Numbered from the stretch's first letter, positions 1 to 9,406 are shown. The stretch: 64,000 bases of DNA from DASQZT01 sp963728965 (GCA_963728965.1 CAVSMH010000006.1:186001-250000); one strand, 5' to 3'. Numbers and translations: made by a program. The notes: a model not told the origin generated them from the sequence alone.

Positions 1-95
1 TTCGAAAGCAGGGGAACGGCCGGCTTTGGCATGCCATCGAATCTATCACGAATGAATCGTTCCGACGGCCGAAGCCTGTGCTAAGAATTGAAACT

Positions 96-2507
96 ATGCC
101 TGGTTCCAGATTGGGCCGTACGCTGAGCGCAACGCTCCTCGCCGGCACGGTGGCGTGGGGGCTGGACCTCCAGAATGCCGTGGTCGTCTCGCCGGCCAAC
201 GCCGCGATGCCGGTCGCGAAAGCATCGCAGATGCTCCGCGAGGAAATTGAAAAACGCACCCAAATCCGCCTCCCCGAAGCGCACTCGCTGCCGGCCGGCC
301 AGCCCTTCTTTCTGGTGGGGACCAGCGCCGGGGTGGCAGCCCTGGCGCCCGATCTCACCCGCCAGCTTCCGGCCGCGCCCCAGGGGCCGGACGGCTTCCG
401 GGTCGCCGTCCTCGGCAACGCCGTGGTGATCGCCGGCAACAGCGAGCGCGCCGCTGTGTTCGGCGCCGGCTACCTGCTTCGGCAGATGCGCATGCGCCGC
501 GGCAAAATTCTCGAAGTCGCCGGCGACCTCGCGGTCTCCACCGCGCCCCAATATTCCGTCCGCGGCCACCAGCTCGGCTATCGCCCCAAAGTGAACGCCT
601 ACGACGCGTTCACCGTGCCCATGTTCGAGCAGTACATTCGCGACCTCGCCATCTTCGGAACCAATGCCATCGAGCTGATCCCGCCGCGCTCCGACGATGC
701 CGACCAGAGTCCTCACTTCCCGCTGCCGAAAATCGAGATGATGGAGCAGGTCTCGCGCATCTGCAACGAATACGGCCTCGACGTGTGGGTGTGGTATCCG
801 GCCATGGACCGCGACTACTCGAACCCGGCCACCGTGGAGTCGGCGCTTAAGGAATGGGCCGAAGTGTTCCGCCGGCTGCCCCGTCTCGACAACGTCTTCG
901 TGCCCGGCGGCGACCCCGGCCACACCGAGCCCAGGTACCTGCTGGCCCTTCTCGAAAAGCAGACCGAAAGCCTGCACCGCTATCATCCCAACGCGCACAT
1001 GTGGGTCTCCCCGCAAGGATTTTCCGCGGCCTGGATGGACCAGTTCTACCAACTGCTGCAGGCCGAGCCGAAATGGCTCACCGGCATCGTCTTCGGCCCG
1101 CAGGTGCGGGACAGCCTGCCGCTGCTCCGCAAGAAAGTCCCCGCGCGATATCCGATCCGCCGCTATCCCGACATCACCCACAGCATCAACTCCCAGTATT
1201 TCGTGCCCGACTGGGACCTGGCGTACATGGTCACCGAAGGCCGCGAAGTGGCCAATCCGCGCCCGCTCGACGAACGCGCCATCTTCGAAGCGTACAAGGA
1301 CTATGCCGTCGGGTTCAGCACCTACTCGGAAGGTGTCAACGACGATGTCAACAAGTTCGTCTGGAGCATTCTCGGCTGGGATCCGAACGCCGATCTGGCG
1401 CGCTCGCTCCGCGAGTTCGGGCGCTACTTCATCGGCGACGAAGCGGGCGACGATTTCGCCCTCGGCCTGTTCGCCCTCGAACGCAACTGGCGCGGACCCC
1501 TGTTGAGCAACGAGGCCGTGGATACCACCTTCCAGATCTTCCGCGACCTGGAAAAGAGTGCCACGCCGCAGATGAAACTCAACTGGCGTTTTCAGCAGGC
1601 GTTGTATCGCGCCTACTACGACGAATACGTGCGGCAGCGGCTGATTCACGAAACCGCGCTCGAACAGCAGGCGCTCGGCCTCTTGCGCGAGGCTCCCCGG
1701 GTGGGCTCCGAGCTTGCCATGGAGAACGCGAAGCGCACTCTTGACAAAGCCCTCACCGAGCCGCCTTTCGAAAACCTTCGCGGCCGCCTCATGGAGCTGA
1801 GCGAAGCGTTATACAACAGCATCCATGCGCAATTGAGCGTGGAGAAATACCGGGCCATCGCGGTGGGCCGCGGCGCCAGTTCCGATACCGCCGACGTCCC
1901 GCTCAACAATCGCTGGTGGCTCGAGGAGCGCTTCCGCGAAATCGCCGCCATGGGGAACGAGAACGACCGGCTCGCCGCCCTCGCCGGAATCGTCGCCCGC
2001 ACCGATCCCGGCCCCGGCGGCTTCTATGACGACCTGGGAGACCTCTCGCACCAGTCCCACCTGGTGCGCGGCCCGGGCTACCCTTCCGACCCCGCGTTTC
2101 TCGATTCCACCTACGTGGGAATCGGCGCGGCCGGAGTGGGGCGCATCAATCTGGTGACGGGCTATCAGACCAACTATCCGCGTCCCTGGATTTCGCTGGG
2201 CGCGGCATTGAACGATACGCCGCTGAAGATGCGGTATGACGGCCTGGATCCGCGCGCGGAGTACAAAGTCCGCGTGGTCTACGCGGGCGGAGACACCGGA
2301 CCGCAACTGCGCCTCGTCGCCAACGAGAAGTACGAAATCCATCCGTGGCTGAAGAGGCCGGTGCCGTTCCGCCCGCTCGAATTCGACATCCCGCCGGCCG
2401 CCACCGCCGCGGGCAGGCTCGAACTGACCTTCACGCGCGAGCCCGGTTTGAGCGGCAACGGCCGGGGCCTCGAGATCGGCGAAGTGTGGCTGATCCGGAA
2501 AAAGTGA
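96..2507 (+). CDS. Secreted glycoside-hydrolase-like protein (GH20/GH67-type N-domain)
   Basis: About 803 residues. An N-terminal hydrophobic stretch (residues 10-25) looks like a signal peptide. Residues 30-150 resemble the small alpha/beta domain that precedes the barrel in GH20 hexosaminidases and GH67 alpha-glucuronidases (a conserved-looking GTSAG turn, then alternating strands and helices). A TIM-barrel-like part follows from about residue 160, with motifs such as RGHQLGYR, NAIELIPPR and DVWVWYPAMD. The C-terminal 150 residues look like a carbohydrate-binding beta-sandwich. ATG at 96 is preferred to the in-frame GTG at 78 because it begins directly before the signal peptide; neither has a strong ribosome site. 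The catalytic residues cannot be assigned by eye, so the substrate is unknown; plant or microbial polysaccharide is likely from the neighbouring TonB receptor. The assignment rests on fold-level resemblance. Confidence 0.65.
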   Translation: MPGSRLGRTLSATLLAGTVAWGLDLQNAVVVSPANAAMPVAKASQMLREEIEKRTQIRLPEAHSLPAGQPFFLVGTSAGVAALAPDLTRQLPAAPQGPDGFRVAVLGNAVVIAGNSERAAVFGAGYLLRQMRMRRGKILEVAGDLAVSTAPQYSVRGHQLGYRPKVNAYDAFTVPMFEQYIRDLAIFGTNAIELIPPRSDDADQSPHFPLPKIEMMEQVSRICNEYGLDVWVWYPAMDRDYSNPATVESALKEWAEVFRRLPRLDNVFVPGGDPGHTEPRYLLALLEKQTESLHRYHPNAHMWVSPQGFSAAWMDQFYQLLQAEPKWLTGIVFGPQVRDSLPLLRKKVPARYPIRRYPDITHSINSQYFVPDWDLAYMVTEGREVANPRPLDERAIFEAYKDYAVGFSTYSEGVNDDVNKFVWSILGWDPNADLARSLREFGRYFIGDEAGDDFALGLFALERNWRGPLLSNEAVDTTFQIFRDLEKSATPQMKLNWRFQQALYRAYYDEYVRQRLIHETALEQQALGLLREAPRVGSELAMENAKRTLDKALTEPPFENLRGRLMELSEALYNSIHAQLSVEKYRAIAVGRGASSDTADVPLNNRWWLEERFREIAAMGNENDRLAALAGIVARTDPGPGGFYDDLGDLSHQSHLVRGPGYPSDPAFLDSTYVGIGAAGVGRINLVTGYQTNYPRPWISLGAALNDTPLKMRYDGLDPRAEYKVRVVYAGGDTGPQLRLVANEKYEIHPWLKRPVPFRPLEFDIPPAATAAGRLELTFTREPGLSGNGRGLEIGEVWLIRKK

Positions 2508-2535
2508 CGGCCGGTTGCCGGCCGGCCGCGCGCGG

Positions 2536-2565
2536 TTGACACCTTGCCGGGGCGGGGCATACAAT
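2536..2565 (+). promoter_or_regulatory. Sigma70-type promoter for the first TonB receptor
   Basis: A perfect -35 box TTGACA (2536-2541) and a TACAAT -10 box (2560-2565, 5 of 6 consensus) are separated by 18 bases. The predicted transcript would start near 2572, about 25 bases before the GTG start at 2598. This also argues against translation from the in-frame ATG at 2544, which lies inside the promoter. Confidence 0.6.
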
Positions 2566-2597
2566 CCTCAACGAATCTGGGGCACAGGGAGGTTATC

Positions 2598-5500
2598 GTG
2601 AATCTGTCTCACCATCAGCGCGTAAACAGGGGGTATGCAGCGGGCGCTTGCTGCCTGGCCATTCTCTGTGGCGCCGCACTCGGCCTCGCACAGGAGACCA
2701 CCGGCACCATCGCCGGCAGCGTGACCGACCCCACCGGCGCGGTCGTTCCGGCGGCGCAGGTTACGGTTGTGAACACCGGCACCAACGCCACTTACAAAAC
2801 CGCCAGCAATACCGACGGCAATTACATGCTGCGGACCCTGCCCGTCGGCACTTACAAGCTGATCGCCGAAGCGCCGGGTTTCAAGCGCAAGGAAGTGAAT
2901 GGCATCCTCACCCAGGTGAACGAAGTTTCCCACGTGGATGTCAGCATGGAGGTGGGCGCGGTATCGGAATCGGTGGAAGTCTCGGCCAACCTGGTCAGCG
3001 TCAATACCGAGGACGCTTCGCTGCGCACGGTGGTGGACCAGCGCCGCGTCGAAGACCTTCCGTTGAACGGCCGCGACCCGGTGCAACTCATGCGCCTGGT
3101 GGCGGGAGTCTCACTCTATAACGGCAGCGGTCTCACCTCGGGAACGACTTACCCCGGCGTGGTCTCGGTATCGGTGAACGGCAACCGCGGCAATTCGACC
3201 AATTACATCCTCGACGGCGGGCAGAACAACGACCACTACAGCAACGCGCCCAACCCCATGCCCAATCCGGATGCGCTTCAGGAATTCAGCGTGCAGACCA
3301 ACAATTTCAGCGCGGAGTTCGGCCGCAATTCGGGCGGCATCGTCAACGCCGTCACCCGCTCGGGAACGAATTCGCTGCACGGCGCCGCGTTCTGGTACGT
3401 TCGCAACAACGCCCTGAACGCCGCCAACTTCTTCGCGCCCGCCAAGCCCGGCTCGCCCAACCAGAAGCAGGACGACGGCCTGAAACGCAACCAGGCCGGG
3501 GCCACCCTGGGCGGACCGGTGTACCTGCCGAAAATCTATGACGGCAAGGACAAGACCTTCTTCTTCTTCTCTTACCAGGGCACGCGCTTGCGGCAGCGGC
3601 CCACTTCGAGCTTCGTGAACGTGCTGACGCCGCAGGAACGCTCGGGCGATTTTTCCGGCTTCGGCACCGCCCTGAAGGACCCCAACGGAGGGGGCGTATT
3701 CGCGGGAAATCAGATTCCCGTATCTTCGTTTTTTCCGGGAACGAAATACCTGGTGGATCACAACATTCCTCCGCCCACCAGCGGCCGGTCGATCACCACG
3801 ACGAACATCGCCAATTACGACGACAACCAGTTCCTGGCCAAGATCGACCAGCAGATTCACTCCAACCTCCGGCTCTCGGGCCATGCCTTCTGGTCGCGCG
3901 CCCATTCGCCGGGCAATCTGACCCCCACCAATTACTATGAGGAGACCGATATCCGCGACTGGCGCAACACCAGCTATGTGGGCAACGCACAGTGGATCGT
4001 GCGGCCCAACCTGCTGAACCAGACCATCGTGGGATACAACAAAACCGATGGCCCCGCCACCCATGTCTTCCCGGATAAGAACTGGAACGACCTGGGCGTG
4101 CCGATTACGCTCGACCAGTACAACCAGTTCTACATTCAGTTCCAATCGATCTCGAGTATCAACACCGGCGACACCAATAACTTCATCCGCGACGAAACGC
4201 AGTTCGGCAACACCACCCGCTGGACCGTGGGCAAACATAACCTCACTTTCGGCGGCGAGTATCATTATGCGCGCGGCGACATCGTGAATAACTTCCGCGC
4301 GCAGGGGCGCTTCTATTTCACGCGGACCGCCGGCTACACCGGATACGACGTCGCCGATTTCCTGCTGGGGCGGTTCGCCGAATTCATTCAGGGCGCCGGT
4401 GAGTTCAAGAACACGCGCTTTCAAATCGTCAACACGTTCTTCAACGACTCCTTCAAAGTCAATCGCCGTCTGACGCTCGATCTCGGCATCCGCTGGGAGC
4501 CCTATCTGCCCAACACCGATCTCTACGGAAAGGTGGCGGTGTGGGGAGGCCCCAACGCGCACTCGACGCGGTATGTGAACGCGCCCGCGGGGATTCTGTA
4601 CGCGGGCGACCCGGGCATTCCGGCGGGCGGATTCCAAAGCTCCTGGGGCAACCTGGCCCCGCGCGCCGGCATCGCCTGGGACTTGACGGGTGACGGCAAG
4701 ACGTCGCTGCGCGCCGGCTACGGGATCTTCTACGATCGGCTGAACACCCTGCAGACCAACAGCGCCGCCGATGAAGCTCCGTTCGGAACGGTGGTGGATA
4801 CCTTCGGCGGACCCACCGACACGATGGCGAACCCCTATGCCAATGTGGCGGGCGGCAATCCGTTCCCGAAGATCGGCTTCGCCGCGATTGGCACCGAGGT
4901 GCTCAATCCGGGTAAGGACGCCCCGTTTTCGCTACCCATGGCGGCATTCCTGTATGCGCAGGATCTGCGGAATCCGTACGTGCAGTCGTGGAACCTAACC
5001 ATTGAGCGGCAACTCGGCAAGGGCTGGCTGGCGCGCACCTCGTACGCCGGATCGAAAGGCACCGCGCTGGCAAGCGGCCGTGACATCAACGCGCCGTTCC
5101 CCGACGCCAAGGCCACCACCTCCACCACCAACCAGCGCCGTCCGCTTTACTCGACGGGGCTGGGGCAGACCGTGTTGATGGAGCCGGCGGGCAACTCGGC
5201 GTATCACGCGCTCCAGCTCACCGCCGAGAAACGCTTCAGCCAGGGCTTCACGGTGCTGGCGGACTACACGTTTGCCAAGACCATCGACGACAACGTCGGC
5301 TCCGCCAACAAGGCCAACGGCACCAACGTCACCAACCCCTATAACCAGGCGTTCGACCGCGGCCCGTCGGATTACGACCTGAACCACGTATTCAACTTTT
5401 CGGGTATCTGGACGCTGCCCGTGCGGCCGGCGAACCGTGTGGCCAACTTCCTGGTGGGGGGCTGGAACATGACCTCCATCGTCGCCTGGCGCAGCGGGTT

Positions 5501-5906
5501 TCCGTTTACGGTGGCCAGCGGACAGGATAACGCCCGCACCGGCCAGGGCAGCCAGCGCGCCGATCTGACCGGCGTGTCGCCCTACCTTTCGCACAGCGGG
5601 CATGGAGACACCGCCGCGCAATACCTGAACAAGATGGCGTTCGTGGTGAACGCGCTGGGCACCTACGGCATGCTGGGAAGGAACACCTTCCGCGGCCCGG
5701 GCTCATTCAACCTGGATTGGGGACTGCACAAGGATTTTCCGATCCACGAGAAAGCCCGGGTCCAGTTCCGGTTCGAATCGTTCAACCTGTTCAACAACGT
5801 GAACCTGTCGAATCCGAACGGCACGGTAACGAGCGGGAACTTCATGCGGATCACCAGCGCCGGCGACCCGCGCATTCTCCAGTTCGCGCTGCGCTTCGAG
5901 TACTGA
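2598..5906 (+). CDS. TonB-dependent receptor, Oar-like, with carboxypeptidase-regulatory N-domain
   Basis: About 1102 residues, an outer-membrane importer of carbohydrate-derived ligands or siderophore-like compounds. Order of domains: signal peptide (ends near ALGLAQ), a CarboxypepD-regulatory/CNA-B-like beta-sandwich (residues 30-110, starting GTIAGSVTDPTGAVVP), a plug with RRVEDLPLNGRDP and the NFSAEFGRNSGG segment, then a long beta-barrel ending in an aromatic residue (FALRFEY), as barrel proteins do for BAM recognition. The GTG start at 2598 is chosen because AGGGAGG lies 5 bases upstream and the promoter overlaps the earlier ATG. This type is strongly expanded in Acidobacteria. The ligand is unknown; the flanking glycoside hydrolase suggests a sugar oligomer. 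Confidence 0.92.
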   Translation: MNLSHHQRVNRGYAAGACCLAILCGAALGLAQETTGTIAGSVTDPTGAVVPAAQVTVVNTGTNATYKTASNTDGNYMLRTLPVGTYKLIAEAPGFKRKEVNGILTQVNEVSHVDVSMEVGAVSESVEVSANLVSVNTEDASLRTVVDQRRVEDLPLNGRDPVQLMRLVAGVSLYNGSGLTSGTTYPGVVSVSVNGNRGNSTNYILDGGQNNDHYSNAPNPMPNPDALQEFSVQTNNFSAEFGRNSGGIVNAVTRSGTNSLHGAAFWYVRNNALNAANFFAPAKPGSPNQKQDDGLKRNQAGATLGGPVYLPKIYDGKDKTFFFFSYQGTRLRQRPTSSFVNVLTPQERSGDFSGFGTALKDPNGGGVFAGNQIPVSSFFPGTKYLVDHNIPPPTSGRSITTTNIANYDDNQFLAKIDQQIHSNLRLSGHAFWSRAHSPGNLTPTNYYEETDIRDWRNTSYVGNAQWIVRPNLLNQTIVGYNKTDGPATHVFPDKNWNDLGVPITLDQYNQFYIQFQSISSINTGDTNNFIRDETQFGNTTRWTVGKHNLTFGGEYHYARGDIVNNFRAQGRFYFTRTAGYTGYDVADFLLGRFAEFIQGAGEFKNTRFQIVNTFFNDSFKVNRRLTLDLGIRWEPYLPNTDLYGKVAVWGGPNAHSTRYVNAPAGILYAGDPGIPAGGFQSSWGNLAPRAGIAWDLTGDGKTSLRAGYGIFYDRLNTLQTNSAADEAPFGTVVDTFGGPTDTMANPYANVAGGNPFPKIGFAAIGTEVLNPGKDAPFSLPMAAFLYAQDLRNPYVQSWNLTIERQLGKGWLARTSYAGSKGTALASGRDINAPFPDAKATTSTTNQRRPLYSTGLGQTVLMEPAGNSAYHALQLTAEKRFSQGFTVLADYTFAKTIDDNVGSANKANGTNVTNPYNQAFDRGPSDYDLNHVFNFSGIWTLPVRPANRVANFLVGGWNMTSIVAWRSGFPFTVASGQDNARTGQGSQRADLTGVSPYLSHSGHGDTAAQYLNKMAFVVNALGTYGMLGRNTFRGPGSFNLDWGLHKDFPIHEKARVQFRFESFNLFNNVNLSNPNGTVTSGNFMRITSAGDPRILQFALRFEY

Positions 5907-5970
5907 TCGAAGCACGTCGCCTCATGCCGGAAGGGCAAGGGAAGTTCTGGGGTGTAGGCCAAAGAGGTAC

Positions 5971-6047
5971 TGGTGGGGCTGCACAGGCTCGAACTGTGGA
6001 CCTTCTGGGTGTAAACCAGACGCTCTGACCAACTGAGCTACAGCCCC
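5971..6047 (-). tRNA. tRNA-Val (anticodon UAC)
   Basis: Read on the minus strand, the 77-base element folds as a full cloverleaf. The acceptor stem GGGGCTG pairs with CAGCCCC, the anticodon stem TCTGG/CCAGA encloses the loop TTTACAC with anticodon TAC, and the T-loop is TTCGAGC. The discriminator A and the 3' CCA (5971-5973) are encoded in the DNA. It stands alone, convergent with the TonB receptor gene. Confidence 0.95.
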
Positions 6048-6308
6048 GGAATCCTCAAGTGTAGCAACCATGGTGAGGAGTCGGTATAAAACTCTAAACG
6101 AGGCGACCTGCTTCCGTGTTTTTGCGTATTTTGCGTTTCCCGTAAATCATTGAAAACAAAGTGGATGACTGTGATTACCAACTAGATGTTACGGCATTGC
6201 ACGCAACCCCGCCCGCCCCTGTCAAACGTGTCCGGAAGCACACGCCCTTTCGCCCTTCGCAAGCCGCCTCCACCATTTGGAACTATCATGGTGTTGCCGA
6301 AGACGCCC

Positions 6309-6596
6309 ATGTGCCTCGCCATCCCGGGCAAGATCGTTGAGTTTCACGAAAAGCACGGCGTCCGCATGTCGAAGGTGGATTTCGGCGGGATTACCCGCGA
6401 GGCCTGCCTCGAATACCTCCCCGATGCCCGGATCGGGGATTACGTCCTGGTCCACGTCGGCTTCGCCATCAGCAAGGTAGATGAGGAGGAGGCTGCGCGC
6501 ACCTACCAGTACCTCCAGGAAATGGACCAACTCGCGGAAGTGAACTCCCCCGACATCGAGGCCGCCGAACCGGAGCCCCGCGATGAAGTACCTTGA
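6309..6596 (+). CDS. hypC: HypC, [NiFe]-hydrogenase cofactor assembly chaperone
   Basis: 95 residues. HypC carries the Fe(CN)2CO unit with HypD and delivers it to the large-subunit precursor. The start is fixed at 6309 because the family needs an N-terminal MCLAIPG, with Cys2 exposed after Met removal; earlier in-frame starts would bury that Cys. The OB-fold core reads through FGGITREACLEYLP and GDYVLVHVGFAI, as in the family. The C-terminus is a little long and acidic. It opens the hyp operon and overlaps hypD by 14 bases, which suggests translational coupling. The 261-base upstream region (6048-6308) between it and the tRNA shows no convincing consensus promoter. Confidence 0.95.
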   Translation: MCLAIPGKIVEFHEKHGVRMSKVDFGGITREACLEYLPDARIGDYVLVHVGFAISKVDEEEAARTYQYLQEMDQLAEVNSPDIEAAEPEPRDEVP

Positions 6597-7701
6597 CGAG
6601 TACCGCGACAATCGCGTCGCGGGAAACATCATCGACGAGATCAAGCGTATCGTCACCCGCCCCTGGGTGCTCATGGAAGTGTGCGGCGGACAGACCCATT
6701 CCATCGTCAAGTACGGTCTCGACTATCTGCTGCCGCCCGAAATCGAGCTCGTCCACGGCCCTGGCTGCCCGGTCTGCGTTACCCCGCTCGATATGATCGA
6801 CCGCGCCCACGCCATCGCACGCCAGCCCGGCGCCATCTTCTGCTCGTTCGGCGACATGCTCCGCGTTCCCGGCTCCGAAGGCGACCTCTTCCGCGTAAAA
6901 GCCGAGGGCGGCAATGTGCGGGTGGTCTATTCGCCCCTGGACTGCCTCAATATCGCGCGCAACAATCCCGACAAGCAGGTGGTGTTCTTCGCCATCGGCT
7001 TTGAAACCACCGCTCCCGCCAATGCCATGGCGGTTTTTCAGGCGAAGGCGCAGGGCATCCGCAACTTTTCGCTGCTGGTGTCGCACGTGGTGGTGCCGCC
7101 CTCCATGACGGCCATCCTGCAATCGCCGCAGAACCGGGTGCAGGGTTTTCTCGGCCCCGGCCACGTGTGCGCCATCATGGGCTGGAGCGAATACGAGCCC
7201 ATCGCCCTCCGCTACCAGGTACCCATAGTGGTCACCGGGTTCGAGCCCATCGACCTGCTCGAAGGGGTGTTGATGACCGTGCGGCAACTCGAGCAGGGAC
7301 GCGCCGAAGTCGAGAATCAATACGCGCGGGCGGTCCTGCGCGAGGGCAACGTCGCCGCCCGGAAAATGATCGCGCAGGTATTCGATATCGCCGATCGAAG
7401 CTGGCGCGGCATCGGCATCATCCCCAAGAGCGGGTACCGCCTTAACTACGAATTCCGCGACTACGACGCCGACCGCATTTTTCAGGTGGAGAACATCCGC
7501 ACCCAGGAGCCCGCCGTCTGCATCAGCGGCCAGGTGCTGAGGGGCTTGAAAAAGCCCAACCAATGCCCGGCCTTCGGCACGGAGTGCACGCCGCAGACGC
7601 CCCTGGGAGCGACCATGGTCTCGGCCGAAGGGGCCTGCGCGGCCTACTACAATTACGGCAGGCACCTGGTCCCGGCGGCCTCGCTGGGCGGCACGCGGTA
7701 A
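6583..7701 (+). CDS. hypD: HypD, Fe-S protein of hydrogenase Fe(CN)2CO assembly
   Basis: 372 residues, the normal family length. HypD is the scaffold on which the cyanide and CO ligands are attached to iron, working in complex with HypC and HypE. The essential motifs are intact: Cys34 in VCGGQTHS with His39, Cys62 and Cys65 in GPGCPVCVTP, the IGFETTAP segment, and four C-terminal cysteines (313, 328, 335, 352) that bind the [4Fe-4S] cluster. It overlaps hypC and is followed after 3 bases by the SIS-domain gene, so all belong to one transcript. Confidence 0.96.
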   Translation: MKYLDEYRDNRVAGNIIDEIKRIVTRPWVLMEVCGGQTHSIVKYGLDYLLPPEIELVHGPGCPVCVTPLDMIDRAHAIARQPGAIFCSFGDMLRVPGSEGDLFRVKAEGGNVRVVYSPLDCLNIARNNPDKQVVFFAIGFETTAPANAMAVFQAKAQGIRNFSLLVSHVVVPPSMTAILQSPQNRVQGFLGPGHVCAIMGWSEYEPIALRYQVPIVVTGFEPIDLLEGVLMTVRQLEQGRAEVENQYARAVLREGNVAARKMIAQVFDIADRSWRGIGIIPKSGYRLNYEFRDYDADRIFQVENIRTQEPAVCISGQVLRGLKKPNQCPAFGTECTPQTPLGATMVSAEGACAAYYNYGRHLVPAASLGGTR

Positions 7702-7704
7702 TCC

Positions 7705-8319
7705 ATGGCTGCCCTTCCCGCGGTACCTTCCCCGGCGTTCAAAGAATCGGTCCTGCGCAAATGCCGCGAAAGCGCGGAGATGAAGGCGAAGTTTTTCGAG
7801 GCCTATGCCGGGATGCTCGAACAGGTATGCGGCCGGGTGGCCGAATCGCTCGCCTCGGGCGGCCAGTTGTTCGTGATGGGCAACGGCGGCAGTTCGTGCG
7901 ACGCACTGCACGTGGCGGTGGAATTCGTCCATCCCATCATCGAAAAACGGCGCGCCTTTCCCGCCCGCGCGCTCACCACCGATACGGCGCTGTTGACGGC
8001 CATCGGAAACGACAGCGATTTTTCCCAGATCTTCGCCGAACAACTGAAACTGCTGGGCCGCCCCGGCGACGTGGTGCTGGGCATCTCCACCAGCGGCATG
8101 TCGAACAACGTCAATTACGGCCTCAAGGCCGCGCGCGAGATGGGCATGGTGACCATCGCCTTTTCCGGTAAGGATGGCGGCCGCTCGAAGGAGATCGCCG
8201 AGTTCTGTCTTACCGTTCCGTCCTTCAGCATCCATCGCATTCAGGAAGTGCATACTACGCTTCTGCACGTGCTTTGGGACATGGTGCACGTCATGCTCGG
8301 GGAAGAAGATATCATCTAG
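7705..8319 (+). CDS. SIS-domain sugar isomerase, GmhA-like, inside the hyp operon
   Basis: 204 residues, close to phosphoheptose isomerase (GmhA, sedoheptulose-7-phosphate to heptose-7-phosphate). Visible are the SIS phosphate loop GNGGSSCDALH (59-69), TSGMSNN (129-135), and RIQEVHTTLLH near residue 180, which carries the Gln/His pair of the GmhA active site. It sits between hypD and hypE with gaps of only 3-4 bases on each side, so it is co-translated with hydrogenase assembly genes. SIS-domain genes have been noted in group 1h/group 5 hydrogenase loci of actinobacteria and Ralstonia, but no role in maturation is established. An LPS heptose enzyme recruited to the operon is the simple alternative. 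Confidence 0.88.
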   Translation: MAALPAVPSPAFKESVLRKCRESAEMKAKFFEAYAGMLEQVCGRVAESLASGGQLFVMGNGGSSCDALHVAVEFVHPIIEKRRAFPARALTTDTALLTAIGNDSDFSQIFAEQLKLLGRPGDVVLGISTSGMSNNVNYGLKAAREMGMVTIAFSGKDGGRSKEIAEFCLTVPSFSIHRIQEVHTTLLHVLWDMVHVMLGEEDII

Positions 8320-8323
8320 TTTC

Positions 8324-9370
8324 ATGGACCAGCCGTTTGCGCTTTCATGTCCGCTTCCGCTCACCCGCCACAAGACCATCGTCATGGGCCACGGCAGCGG
8401 CGGCCGGCTCAGCGCGCAACTGGTGCGGGAGCTCTTCCTTCCAGCCTTCGACAATCCCCTGCTGCGCAAACTCGACGACCAGGCCGTGCTCGATGTCGGC
8501 TGCGCGCGGGTGGCGTTCACTACCGATTCCTTCGTGGTGACGCCGCTCTTTTTTCCGGGCGGAAACATCGGCGAGCTGGCCGTGAACGGCACGGTGAACG
8601 ACCTGGCCATGAGCGGCGCGACTCCGTTGTGGCTGTCCGCCGCCTTCATCATGGAAGAAGGGCTGAGCCTGGAGGAACTCTCCCGAGTGGTCTCCTCGAT
8701 GTCGGCCGCAGCGGCGGCGGCGGGAGTGGCAATTGTGACCGGCGACACGAAAGTGGTGAACCGCCGCTCCGCGGACAAGCTCTTCGTCACTACTTCGGGA
8801 ATCGGCATCGTGCCCGAGGGGATTTCCATTTCCGCGTCCAACGTTCAGCCCGGCGATGCCGTCCTGCTCAGCGGCACGATCGCCGATCACGGCATGGCGG
8901 TGCTCACGAAGCGCGAGAACCTCGAGCTCGAAGGCGACATTGTTTCCGATACCCAGCCGCTGCATGCGCTGGTGGCGGCCATGTTGCGCGCGGGCGAAAT
9001 CCACGCGCTGCGCGACCCGACCCGCGGCGGGCTGGGGACCTCACTCTGCGAAATCGCCGCCTCTTCGAACATCGGTGTCGAGATCGATGCGCGCGCCATT
9101 CCGGTTCGCGAACCCGCACGCGGCGCGTGCGAGCTGCTGGGGATCGATCCGCTGTTCGTGGCGAACGAAGGCAAGCTGGTCGCGTTCGTTCGCGCCGATT
9201 GCGCTGCGGCGGTGCTCGCGGCCATGCGCGGCATGCCGGAAGGCCGGGATGCCGTGGCCATTGGCCGAGCCGTCACGGAGCATCCGCAAACTGTCGTAAT
9301 GCGCACGGAAATCGGCGGCAGCCGGATCATCGATCTTCCCTTCAACGAGCAGCTTCCCCGCATCTGCTAG
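8324..9370 (+). CDS. hypE: HypE, carbamoyl dehydratase for hydrogenase cyanide ligands
   Basis: 348 residues, a PurM-like ATPase that dehydrates the thiocarbamate made by HypF to thiocyanate, the source of the active-site CN ligands. The N-terminal MGHGSGG glycine motif (21-27), FTTDSFVVTP, GNIGELAVNGTVNDLAM and DPTRGGLGT are typical. The essential C-terminal PRIC (345-348), whose Cys is carbamoylated, is intact. The ATG at 8324 lies 4 bases after the SIS gene; the open frame extends further upstream but that part overlaps the SIS gene and has no family match. Confidence 0.95.
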   Translation: MDQPFALSCPLPLTRHKTIVMGHGSGGRLSAQLVRELFLPAFDNPLLRKLDDQAVLDVGCARVAFTTDSFVVTPLFFPGGNIGELAVNGTVNDLAMSGATPLWLSAAFIMEEGLSLEELSRVVSSMSAAAAAAGVAIVTGDTKVVNRRSADKLFVTTSGIGIVPEGISISASNVQPGDAVLLSGTIADHGMAVLTKRENLELEGDIVSDTQPLHALVAAMLRAGEIHALRDPTRGGLGTSLCEIAASSNIGVEIDARAIPVREPARGACELLGIDPLFVANEGKLVAFVRADCAAAVLAAMRGMPEGRDAVAIGRAVTEHPQTVVMRTEIGGSRIIDLPFNEQLPRIC

Positions 9371-9384
9371 GGTGACGCGCGCAC

Positions 9385-9406
9385 CTGCCGGCGCGGCGGC
9401 CGGCAG
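9385..9406 (+). other. GC-rich hairpin between hypE and the hydrogenase structural genes
   Basis: An 8-bp inverted repeat, CTGCCGGC and GCCGGCAG, encloses a 6-base loop. It lies 15 bases after the hypE stop. There is no T-run, so it is not an intrinsic terminator; it could slow polymerase or protect a 3' end and set different expression for the hyp and structural modules. Confidence 0.35.

Noticed and set aside
81..1649. A 522-codon open frame antisense to the first glycoside-hydrolase-like gene
   Set aside because: It lies wholly inside a gene with signal peptide and domain support; long antisense frames are expected at this GC content and its residue make-up (Gly/Ala/Val/His/Arg-rich) matches no family.
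2544..2597. An earlier ATG start for the first TonB receptor
   Set aside because: This ATG lies inside the -35/-10 region and the GTG at 2598 has a strong ribosome site.
3111..4637. A 508-codon antisense frame inside the first TonB receptor
   Set aside because: It is a mirror of the receptor's codon pattern without any recognisable domain.
6186..6308. A 41-residue N-terminal extension of HypC
   Set aside because: HypC needs its Cys directly after the starting Met, so only the ATG at 6309 can be right.
6469..8841. A 790-codon antisense frame covering hypC/hypD/SIS/hypE
   Set aside because: Each of the sense genes has full family motifs; the frame is a by-product of high third-position GC.
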